DNA of 64,000 bases, taken from positions 124,001 through 188,000 of the forward strand of contig NZ_VFEU01000004.1 in the NCBI RefSeq assembly GCF_007858255.1, read 5' to 3'. The notes under the pieces were generated by a model that saw nothing but the letters and a program-made list of their open reading frames with translations, was not told the origin of the DNA and ran no database searches. Below, piece by piece: positions 56,706 through 64,000 of the stretch (positions within the stretch are counted from its first letter, which is position 1; each line of letters opens with the position of its first letter). The stretch comes from Pseudomonas rhodesiae (lineage in GTDB: Bacteria > Pseudomonadota > Gammaproteobacteria > Pseudomonadales > Pseudomonadaceae). The translations under genes and the position numbers were made by a program.

Positions 56706-57725
56706 TTAGATCATTTCTTCGCCGCCCTTCCCACCGAGAACGATTTCTCCGGCTTCGGCCATACGGCGGGCAATGGTGAGGATTTCTTTCTGCGCGGTTT
56801 CGACGTCGCTGACGCGCACCGGGCCCTTGGCTTCCAGGTCGTCGCGCAACAGTTCGGACGCGCGCTTGGACATGTTCTTGAAGATCTTTTCCTTGACGCC
56901 GTCGTCGGAGCCTTTGAGTGCCAGTACCAGTACGTCGGAGGACACTTCGCGCAGCAACGCCTGGATGCCACGGTCGTCGACATCGGAGAGGTTGTTGAAC
57001 ACGAACATAAGGTCTTCGATCTGGCCGGACAGGGTGTCGTCGATCTCGCGGATCGAGTCCATCAACTGGCCTTCGACCGAGCTGTCGAGGAAGTTCATGA
57101 TGTCCGCCGCGCGCTTGATGCCACCCAGGGTGGTACGCGAGGCATTGGAGTTGCCCGAGAACTGCTTCTCCAGGATGGTGTTCAGTTCTTTCAGGGCGGC
57201 CGGCTGCACGGTATTGAGCGACGACACGCGCAGGATGATGTCCAGACGCACTTTATGGTCGAAGTGGCCCAGCACTTCACCAGCCTGGTCGGGGTCGAGG
57301 TACGCCACCACGATGGCCTGAATCTGCGGGTGCTCGTAGCGGATCACATCGGCCACGGCGCGCGGTTCCATCCACTTGAGGCTGTCCAGGCCGCTGGTAT
57401 TGCCGCCCAGCAGGATGCGGTCGATCAGGCCGTTGGCCTTGTCTTCGCCCAGGGCCGAGGTGAGCATCTTGCGGATGTAGCTATCGGAGCCGACGCCCAG
57501 GCTGGTCTGATCGCCGACAATCTCGACGAACTCGCTCATCACCTGTTCGACTTGCTCGCGGTGCACATTGCGCATTTGCGCCATGGCCACGCCCACCCGT
57601 TGAACCTCTTTGGGCCCCATGTGGCGCAGCACTTGGGCGGCGTCGGTTTCCCCCAGCGACAGCAGCAGGACTGCGGCTTTGTCGACCCGGGAGAGCTTGG
57701 CAACAGCGGCTCGATTATCACTCAT
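56706..57725 (-). CDS. fliG: Flagellar motor switch protein FliG
   Basis: A 339-residue protein with the three FliG domains: N-terminal FliF-binding (KAAVLLLSLGETDAAQVLRH), middle with EHPQ motif (IRYEHPQIQAIVVAYL, about 125), and C-terminal torque helix (IQALLREVSSDVLVLALKG, about 280). It meets the MotAB/MotCD stators. It overlaps the fliF end by eight bases. Confidence 0.95.
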   Translation of the reverse strand: MSDNRAAVAKLSRVDKAAVLLLSLGETDAAQVLRHMGPKEVQRVGVAMAQMRNVHREQVEQVMSEFVEIVGDQTSLGVGSDSYIRKMLTSALGEDKANGLIDRILLGGNTSGLDSLKWMEPRAVADVIRYEHPQIQAIVVAYLDPDQAGEVLGHFDHKVRLDIILRVSSLNTVQPAALKELNTILEKQFSGNSNASRTTLGGIKRAADIMNFLDSSVEGQLMDSIREIDDTLSGQIEDLMFVFNNLSDVDDRGIQALLREVSSDVLVLALKGSDDGVKEKIFKNMSKRASELLRDDLEAKGPVRVSDVETAQKEILTIARRMAEAGEIVLGGKGGEEMI

Positions 57726-59496
57726 CTGCGTTAATCCACTCTTTCACGACCTGAGCCACACGGCCCGGGTCTTCTGCTACCAGACTCTTGATTGCGTTCA
57801 ACTGCGCGTCATAGCCTTCGCTCGGGCTTGGCAACAGAATGCTTTGCGGGCCGCCGAGGCTGACGCGGTCGTTGGCCAGTTCGCCGTCCAGGCCGCCCAT
57901 GCCACCCAACTCGACATCGCTGCCGCCGGCCAGGGCCAGTTGCTTCTTGCCGTTGCCGGTGATGTTGTTGAGCACCGGGCGCAGCACGCCGAACACCAGT
58001 ACCAGGATGAACAGCACACCCAGCACTTGCTTGACGATGTCCCAGAACCACGGCTGCGAGTAGAACGCTGGCTCGGCAATCACTTCGCCACGCTCGGCGG
58101 AGAACGGCATGTTGATCACGCTCACGCTGTCGCCACGGCTGGCGTCGAAGCCGACGGCGTCCTGCACCAGGCGGGTGAAGCGCGCCAATTCGTCGGCGCT
58201 CCACGGGGCACGGGTGACCGCGCCGTCTGCGGCATTGACCTTGACTTGATCGTCGACCACCACCGACACCGACAGGCGATTGACACGGCCCTGCTGCTGC
58301 TTGGTGTGGCTGATGGAACGGTCCAGCTCGAAGTTCTTGGTGGACTGGTTACGCTTGTCCGCCGGGTACGGGGCGAGCATCGGCTGGCCGGTGGCCGGGT
58401 CCATGATCTGCTGACCGTTGGCGTCCAGCAGCGGTTGCCCAGGCTGGATCGCGCCGGCGGTAGCGGCGGCGCCACCGGTGGTTTGCGGGGCCGAGGCTGG
58501 CGATGGCGGCTGATTGCTCAGGGCCCCCGGCACACCTTGCGGGCCATTGCTGGCGGTACGTTGTTCGCTGGTGGACTGCTCGCTGCGCAGGGCCGGCTGG
58601 TCCGGGTTGAACTGCTCGGAGGTGGACTCCACAGCGCTGAAATCCACATCGGCGGAGACTTCGGCTTTATAGCGATCATTGCCCAACACCGGTTGCAGGA
58701 TGTTGTGCACGCGCTGGGTCAGCATGCTTTCCACGCGGCGACTGTAATCGAACTGCTTGCCGGCCTGGGTCAGCGCGGAGTTCTCGGCTTGGTCGGAGAG
58801 CAGGTTGCCCTTTTGATCCACCACGGTGATCTGGGATTTGCTCAGTTCGGGAACGCTGGTAGCCACCAGGTTGACGATGGCATTGACCTGACCGGGTTCC
58901 AGGGAACGACCGGCGAACAGCTCAACCAGTACCGAGGCGCTGGGCTTGCGCTCATCACGCACAAATACCGAGCTTTTCGGAATGGCCAGGTGCACGCGGG
59001 CACCCTTGACGTTATTGAGGCTGGAGATGGTACGCGCCAGTTCCCCTTCCAAGCCGCGCCGATAGCGGGTGGCTTCCATGAACTGACTGGTGCCCAGGCC
59101 CTGGTCCTTGTCGAGGATCTCAAACCCGATATTGCTGTCGGACGGCGTCACACCGGCAGCGGCCAGCTTCATGCGCGCACGGGCGACGTCATCGGCCTTG
59201 ACCAGCAGAGCCCCGGAGTTGGGCTCCACGGTGTAGGCGATGTCAGCGGCGGCCAGGGTTTCCATAATCTGTTTGGAATCCAGGCCAGCCAGGCTGCCAT
59301 ACAATGGCCGGTAATCGGGTTGCTGCGACCACAACACCACGGCAAAACCAATCGCCACGCTGGCAGCCAGGCCGACCAACAGGCCAACCTGACGCAACAT
59401 GGTCATTTCCGAAAGGTTTTCCAGGAACGACAGGCCAAACAGCGGCGGCTTGCCTTCTGTCTTGGCGGGTACGTTGTCCACGACTGCTTCTGCCAT
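57718..59496 (-). CDS. fliF: Flagellar MS-ring protein FliF
   Basis: A 592-residue protein with two membrane helices (about 37-57 and 445-468, WFWDIVKQVLGVLFILVLVF) around a large periplasmic part with ring-building motifs (PDYRPLYGSLAG, KGARVHLAIPKSSVF). The C-terminal tail binds FliG. A Pro/Ala/Gln-rich loop (about 310-350) lies in the periplasmic part. It starts 16 bp after fliE. Confidence 0.95.
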   Translation of the reverse strand: MAEAVVDNVPAKTEGKPPLFGLSFLENLSEMTMLRQVGLLVGLAASVAIGFAVVLWSQQPDYRPLYGSLAGLDSKQIMETLAAADIAYTVEPNSGALLVKADDVARARMKLAAAGVTPSDSNIGFEILDKDQGLGTSQFMEATRYRRGLEGELARTISSLNNVKGARVHLAIPKSSVFVRDERKPSASVLVELFAGRSLEPGQVNAIVNLVATSVPELSKSQITVVDQKGNLLSDQAENSALTQAGKQFDYSRRVESMLTQRVHNILQPVLGNDRYKAEVSADVDFSAVESTSEQFNPDQPALRSEQSTSEQRTASNGPQGVPGALSNQPPSPASAPQTTGGAAATAGAIQPGQPLLDANGQQIMDPATGQPMLAPYPADKRNQSTKNFELDRSISHTKQQQGRVNRLSVSVVVDDQVKVNAADGAVTRAPWSADELARFTRLVQDAVGFDASRGDSVSVINMPFSAERGEVIAEPAFYSQPWFWDIVKQVLGVLFILVLVFGVLRPVLNNITGNGKKQLALAGGSDVELGGMGGLDGELANDRVSLGGPQSILLPSPSEGYDAQLNAIKSLVAEDPGRVAQVVKEWINADE

Positions 59497-59512
59497 GACT
59501 TAAATCTCGCCC

Positions 59513-59842
59513 TTAAACCGGCATCTGCATGATGTCTTGATAGGCCTGAACCAGCTTGTTACGCACTTGGGTCAGAGCCTGAAAGGAAACGCTGGCTTTT
59601 TGCGAAGCGATCATCACGTCGGTGAGGTCCACACCGCTCTTACCGATCTCGAACGCGCTGGCCAACTGGCTGGAGGCTTGCTGGGTGTCACTGACTTTGT
59701 TGATGGCCTGACCGAGCATGTCGGCAAAACTGCTTTGGCCCAATTCCGGCGCTGGCGCGACGGATTTCGGTTGAGCCATGGCATCCATCTGCATGGAGCG
59801 CATATCCAACATCAACCGATTGAACTCAATACCCTGGCTCAT
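59513..59842 (-). CDS. fliE: Flagellar hook-basal body protein FliE
   Basis: A 109-residue protein with the family C-terminus ([38 protein letters not shown]). It joins the MS ring to the proximal rod. First gene of fliEFGHIJ, with a consensus sigma-54 promoter 60 bp upstream. Confidence 0.95.
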   Translation of the reverse strand: MSQGIEFNRLMLDMRSMQMDAMAQPKSVAPAPELGQSSFADMLGQAINKVSDTQQASSQLASAFEIGKSGVDLTDVMIASQKASVSFQALTQVRNKLVQAYQDIMQMPV

Positions 59843-59901
59843 GACCTTCTCTCTCCGACCCGCAAAAATTTGACACTACGCTGCAGTTACTAGGGGAGGT
59901 A

Positions 59902-59916
59902 GCAACAAGGGTGCCA
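59902..59916 (-). promoter_or_regulatory. Sigma-54 promoter of fliE
   Basis: The minus strand reads TGGCAC, CCTTG, TTGC, an exact -24/-12 consensus, 60 bp before the fliE ATG. Confidence 0.9.
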
Positions 59917-59970
59917 GATCCGTGGCGACTCGTAAGAAAAGGCGACAAACCTTGTACGCCTTGGCTATTT

Positions 59971-61347
59971 TCAGGTGGCGAAAAGATACGCTTCCACATC
60001 CATGCCGGCGTCGCGCATCTGCGCCAACTTGTAGCGCAAGGTGCGCGGGCTGATGCCCAGGCGTTCGGCGGCCTCTTTGCGGCGGCCGCGCTCGGCGCGC
60101 AAGGTATCGATGATCATCTGGAATTCGCGGCGACGCAGGTCATCGCCCAAAGCGCTGGCGGTTTCCACCTCGGCGACCAACGGTGCGGGGGCCAGTGTCG
60201 GCAGCGGCGCCGCGCCACTGCCCATGGCCAGACAGAAATCCTGGGGCTGAATCAAACCGCCCTGCTGCAAGATCAGGGCACGTTGGATCGCGTTGTCCAG
60301 TTCCCGCACATTGCCCGGCCATGGATAGGCGATCAGGCACGCCTGCGCCTCGGCCGAAAGCCGCGCCTGGGCGTGCTTCATTTTTTTGACGTGGTTGTTC
60401 AGCAGGCGCTCGGCCAAGGGCACGATATCCGCCGGACGCTCGCGCAAAGGGCGCCAGGCCAGCGGAAACACCGACAGGCGATAGAACAAGTCTTCACGGA
60501 AGCGCCCCGCCGCCACTTCGCCGGCGAGATCGCGGTTGGTGGTGGCCACTACTCGGATATCCAACTGGATCGGTTTGCGCGCGCCGACGCGCTCCACTTC
60601 GCGCTCCTGCAACACACGCAGCAACTTGGCTTGCAGGCCCAAGGGCATCTCGGAAATCTCGTCGAGCAGGATTGTGCCGCCGTCGGCCTGCTCGAACTTG
60701 CCGGCTTGCGCCGCAATAGCACCGGTGAATGAGCCCTTTTCATGACCGAACAGCGTGGCTTCCAGCATGTTGTCGGGGATCGCCGCGCAGTTGATGGCGA
60801 TGAACGGCTGCTTGGCGCGGGTCGACTGCTGGTGAATGTAACGCGCCAGCACTTCCTTACCCGTACCGGACTCACCGGAAATCAGCACCGTGGAATCGCT
60901 GCGCGCCACGCGGGCCGCCAATTCCAGCAACTGGGCGCTGGCTGGCTCGATGGCAATCGGACCCTCGCCTTCGTGCGCCGAGATCACGCCAAGAGCGTGG
61001 CGCGCTACCAACTCGATCAGGGCCTTGGGCTCAAAGGGCTTGACCAGGTAATCCGCCGCGCCCTGGCGCATCGCATCCACCGCGCGCTCCACGGCTCCGT
61101 GGGCAGTCATCAACAACACCGGCAGTTGCGGCTGGCGGGCGCGCAGCAGGGCCAGCAATTGGTGACCGTCCATGCCGGGCATATTGACGTCGCTGACCAC
61201 CAGGCTGAACGCCTCCTGTGCCACCGCGTCCAAGGCCTCTTCGGCAGACCCGACCGCCCGGTAGTCATGGCCCGCCAACAGCAGCGTGTCAGCCAATGCT
61301 TCACGCAGGGCGCGATCGTCTTCCACCAGTAAAACCTTGATAGCCAT
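59971..61347 (-). CDS. fleR: Flagellar two-component regulator FleR
   Basis: A 458-residue NtrC-type activator: receiver (about 1-120, Asp in VVSDVNMPGMDG), AAA+ domain (about 135-375, [16 protein letters not shown]) and Fis-type helix-turn-helix (about 415-455, AERLGISPRTLRYKL). The sigma-54 contact loop reads GSFTGA instead of the usual GAFTGA. It activates class III flagellar genes with sigma-54 after phosphorylation by FleS. It is six bases after fleS. Confidence 0.94.
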   Translation of the reverse strand: MAIKVLLVEDDRALREALADTLLLAGHDYRAVGSAEEALDAVAQEAFSLVVSDVNMPGMDGHQLLALLRARQPQLPVLLMTAHGAVERAVDAMRQGAADYLVKPFEPKALIELVARHALGVISAHEGEGPIAIEPASAQLLELAARVARSDSTVLISGESGTGKEVLARYIHQQSTRAKQPFIAINCAAIPDNMLEATLFGHEKGSFTGAIAAQAGKFEQADGGTILLDEISEMPLGLQAKLLRVLQEREVERVGARKPIQLDIRVVATTNRDLAGEVAAGRFREDLFYRLSVFPLAWRPLRERPADIVPLAERLLNNHVKKMKHAQARLSAEAQACLIAYPWPGNVRELDNAIQRALILQQGGLIQPQDFCLAMGSGAAPLPTLAPAPLVAEVETASALGDDLRRREFQMIIDTLRAERGRRKEAAERLGISPRTLRYKLAQMRDAGMDVEAYLFAT

Positions 61348-61353
61348 GACTCT

Positions 61354-62565
61354 TTACTCCGCGCTTGCCGCGCCTGAAAACAGCGGCAAGCTCATCAATG
61401 CACAGGTGCCGCGCCCCAACCGGGAACGCAGCTGCAATTCTCCCTGATGGGCGCGCGCCACGGCCTTGACCACGGTCAGGCCCAGGCCGGTTCCGTTGGT
61501 CTTGGTGGTAAAAAAGGGCTCGCCCAGACGCCGCAGCACCTGCGGGTCGATGCCACTGCCATTGTCGCTGACGCACAGGCGCAGCGAATCTTGACGGCGA
61601 TATAGGTGCACCTTGAGCCGCGCACCGGGGCCGCTGGCCTGGGTGGCGTTTTCGATCAGGTTGAGCAGCGATCCCACCAGGGTGTCGCGATTGCACAGCA
61701 ACTCGCCTTGGTGGCTGTCGCACTGCCAGCGCACCTGCGCGTCTTGAATGTGAGTGGCGGCCGCCGCCTGCAGGGTCTGCATCAACTCGGCCGGAGTGAT
61801 GCGGTCGGTCAACGGCAGTTCGCCGCGAGCGAACACCAGCATGTCGCGTACCTGATGCTCCAATTCGTGCAGACGCTCTTTTAGGCGCCCGGCAAAACGC
61901 TGATGGGTAGCGGCCGGCAACTGCTCATCAGTCAAATGACTGGCGTAGATCAACGCCGCCGACAAGGGTGTACGGATTTGATGCGCCAGAGAAGCGACCA
62001 TGCGCCCCAGGGACGACAAGCGCTCATGGCGCGCCAACTGGTCTTGCAAGTGGCGGGTTTCAGTCAGGTCGTTGAGCAGCACCAACTGGCCGGGCTCGGC
62101 GTCCAGGGAACGGGTGGAAATCGACAGGCGACGCCCATCCTTGAGGGAGATTTCATGACCATCATCTTCGCGCGGGGCGAAGCAGCGGGTGATGACGTGG
62201 CGCCACAGCTCGCCTTCCAGCGGCAGTCCCAGCAGGTCGCAGGCGGCCGGGTTGGCTTCGCGCACGCGGCCCTGGTCGTCAATCACGATCACGCCGCCGG
62301 GCAACAGGTCGAGCAGGTTTTGCAAGCGGTTGGCCAGGCGCTCTTTCTCGGCCAGCTCCTGCATACGCTGAGCACTGACCACCGCCAGCTCGCCTTTAAG
62401 CTCCGAAACCCGAGCTTCCAGCAGACTATAGGAGTCGCTCAGTTGGCTCGACATCTGGTTGAACTGCGAGAACGCATGTTCAAGACCCTGCCGGGCGAGC
62501 GGCTCTGCGGAGGGAACAAGCCCCTGGATGGCAGGGGCTGAGGCTAATTGGGCGGCGTGGGGCAT
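61354..62565 (-). CDS. fleS: Flagellar sensor kinase FleS
   Basis: A 403-residue soluble kinase: N-terminal coiled coil (about 35-80), PAS domain (about 80-190, LLPGGVIVIDDQGRVREANP), HisKA (about 190-255, His in VASLAHQIRTPLSAAL) and HATPase_c (VSDNGSGIDP, FFTTKTNGTGLGLTVVKAVA). No membrane helix is seen, so the signal is cytoplasmic. Partner of FleR. Confidence 0.94.
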   Translation of the reverse strand: MPHAAQLASAPAIQGLVPSAEPLARQGLEHAFSQFNQMSSQLSDSYSLLEARVSELKGELAVVSAQRMQELAEKERLANRLQNLLDLLPGGVIVIDDQGRVREANPAACDLLGLPLEGELWRHVITRCFAPREDDGHEISLKDGRRLSISTRSLDAEPGQLVLLNDLTETRHLQDQLARHERLSSLGRMVASLAHQIRTPLSAALIYASHLTDEQLPAATHQRFAGRLKERLHELEHQVRDMLVFARGELPLTDRITPAELMQTLQAAAATHIQDAQVRWQCDSHQGELLCNRDTLVGSLLNLIENATQASGPGARLKVHLYRRQDSLRLCVSDNGSGIDPQVLRRLGEPFFTTKTNGTGLGLTVVKAVARAHQGELQLRSRLGRGTCALMSLPLFSGAASAE

Positions 62566-62619
62566 GATGCTCTCTCGCTTGGCTGACCGTCAGTTAAACG
62601 GAACGTTGCGAGGGCTGTA

Positions 62620-62634
62620 GCAATACCCGTGCCT
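62620..62634 (-). promoter_or_regulatory. Sigma-54 promoter of fleSR
   Basis: The minus strand reads AGGCAC, GGGTA, TTGC, one mismatch to TGGCAC-N5-TTGC, about 55 bp before fleS. FleQ-driven transcription of fleSR is established in P. aeruginosa. Confidence 0.75.
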
Positions 62635-62675
62635 AAAAAAATAGGCTTAGTTTTCAGTCAGTTGAAAAACAGGCG

Positions 62676-64000
62676 TCAATCATCCGCCTGTTCGTCACCT
62701 TCGCGGCGGCTCATACCGTACTTGCGCATCTTCTCTACCAGGGTGGTACGACGAATGCGCAGGCGCTCGGCGGCACGGGCGACAATGCCACCGGCATCGT
62801 CCAGGGCTTGTTGGATCAGACCCTGCTCCAGGTTACCGAGGTAGTCCTTCAGGTCCAGGCCCTCCGGCGGCAGCATGGCGGTGGAACCGAAGTCCGGGGT
62901 GTGGCCGTTGATGGCGACCCGTTCTTCCATGTCACTGCGCAGACTGTCGACCAATTGCTCATCTTCGTCGTCGACATAGCGGAATTTCTTCGGCAGCTCG
63001 ACCACGCCGATCACACCGTAGGGGTGCATGATCGCCATGCGCTCCACCAGGTTGGCCAGCTCACGCACGTTGCCCGGCCAGCCGTGGCGGCACAGGGACA
63101 TGATTGCGGCGGAATTGAAGCGAATCGAGCCACGCTTTTCGTGTTCCATGCGCGAGATCAGTTCGTTCATCAGCAGCGGGATGTCTTCCACGCGCTCACG
63201 CAGCGGGGCCATCTCGATGGGGAATACGTTGAGGCGATAGTAGAGGTCTTCGCGGAAGCTGCCGATCTCGATCATGCTTTCGAGGTTCTTGTGGGTCGCG
63301 GCGATGATGCGCACGTCCACGCTCTGGGTCTTGTTGCTGCCCACGCGCTCGAATGTGCGCTCCTGCAACACACGCAGCAGCTTGACCTGCATCGGCAGCG
63401 GCATGTCGCCGATTTCGTCGAGGAACAGGGTGCCGCCGTTGGCCAGCTCGAAACGCCCGGCACGGCTGGTAATGGCGCCGGTAAAGGCGCCCTTCTCGTG
63501 ACCGAACAGTTCGCTTTCCAGCAGCTCTGCCGGGATCGCCCCGCAGTTGACCGGTACAAAGGGCCCGTCGCGGCGCTTGGAATGGTAATGCAGGTTGCGC
63601 GCGACCACTTCCTTGCCGGTGCCCGACTCGCCGAGGATCAGCACGCTGGCGTCAGTGTCGGCCACTTGCTGCATCATCTGGCGCACATGCTGGATGGCGC
63701 GGCTGGTGCCGACCAGGCTACGGAACAGGTTGGGTTCGCGATGACGACCGCGCTCGCGAGCCTGGTCGTACATCTCGCGATAGACCTGGGCACGGTGCAG
63801 GGAATCGAGCAATTTGCTGTAGCTGGGCGGCATTTCCAGGGTGGAAAGGACGCGCCGGCGCTGGTCTTCGGGCAGGTCGAGCGAAGAATTTTCGCCCATT
63901 AGCAACACGGGAAGGAACTCATCCCAGGTAGACAGTGTCTTTAACAAGCCCAAAACAGCGCCAGGAGCGTTTACCGTCCCGATCAGCACACAAATGACTT
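62676..64000 (-). CDS. fleQ: Flagellar master regulator FleQ (5' end outside window)
   Basis: The C-terminal roughly 441 residues are present; about 50 N-terminal residues are missing past base 64000. The AAA+ domain has [20 protein letters not shown] and the sigma-54 loop [10 protein letters not shown], and the C-terminus has a Fis-type helix-turn-helix ([20 protein letters not shown]). FleQ starts the flagellar hierarchy and, as a c-di-GMP receptor, represses exopolysaccharide genes. It is 110 bp upstream of fleS. Confidence 0.95.
   Translation of the reverse strand, partial: VICVLIGTVNAPGAVLGLLKTLSTWDEFLPVLLMGENSSLDLPEDQRRRVLSTLEMPPSYSKLLDSLHRAQVYREMYDQARERGRHREPNLFRSLVGTSRAIQHVRQMMQQVADTDASVLILGESGTGKEVVARNLHYHSKRRDGPFVPVNCGAIPAELLESELFGHEKGAFTGAITSRAGRFELANGGTLFLDEIGDMPLPMQVKLLRVLQERTFERVGSNKTQSVDVRIIAATHKNLESMIEIGSFREDLYYRLNVFPIEMAPLRERVEDIPLLMNELISRMEHEKRGSIRFNSAAIMSLCRHGWPGNVRELANLVERMAIMHPYGVIGVVELPKKFRYVDDEDEQLVDSLRSDMEERVAINGHTPDFGSTAMLPPEGLDLKDYLGNLEQGLIQQALDDAGGIVARAAERLRIRRTTLVEKMRKYGMSRREGDEQADD

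Overview
This 64-kb window is chromosomal DNA from a Pseudomonas of the fluorescens type. The grounds are pvdS-pvdG-pvdL pyoverdine genes, an acyclic terpene (atu) operon, a polar-type flagellar/chemotaxis cluster with FleQ, FleN, FlhF, MotCD and ParCP, high GC content, and many REP/REPIN palindromes of the GTGGGAGGGGGC type. No tRNA, rRNA, insertion sequence, prophage or CRISPR array was seen.

Layout. (1) 1-11296: pyoverdine. pvdL (minus strand, 3' end outside the window) and the type II thioesterase pvdG face the divergent iron-starvation sigma factor gene pvdS. The 302-bp gap carries a Fur-box promoter for pvdS and a PvdS-type (IS box) promoter for pvdG-pvdL. (2) 11306-12094: a lone periplasmic solute-binding protein. 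(3) 12188-21196: atuR, then divergent atuABCDEF, which degrades citronellyl/geranyl-CoA. Two mirror-image palindromes between atuR and atuA are the likely AtuR operators. (4) 21287-23081: a DEDDh exonuclease, ppnP and a MOSC protein, with a strong bidirectional terminator. (5) 23121-27820: an orphan cheV with its own FliA-type promoter, an unrecognised small helical protein, a HisKA_3 kinase/NarL-type regulator pair, and a YegS-like lipid kinase. (6) 27965-64000, nearly all on the minus strand: the motility cluster. In order of transcription it runs fleQ, fleSR, fliEFGHIJ, hsbA-hsbR-hptB, fliK, fliLMNOPQR-flhB, an unusual 2.2-kb block, flhA-flhF-fleN-fliA, cheYZAB, motCD, parC-parP, cheW and a DUF2802 gene.

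The motility genes follow the known Pseudomonas hierarchy. FleQ with sigma-54 starts fleSR, fliE, fliL, fliK and probably flhA; -24/-12 elements are visible ahead of each. FleSR and FliA act later. FlhF and FleN set flagellar position and number. ParC and ParP place the chemosensory arrays.

The most unusual stretch is 42250-44504, between flhA and flhB. It holds two diverged copies of a roughly 95-nt element predicted to fold into three consecutive hairpins, with changes that preserve pairing. It also holds a DUF6124-like reading frame without an ATG, a small FKBP, a CspA-type cold shock protein beside a divergent 66-residue paralogue, and two near-identical 23-nt palindromes ahead of the FKBP and cold-shock transcription units. 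This looks like a small co-regulated module set among REP sequences.
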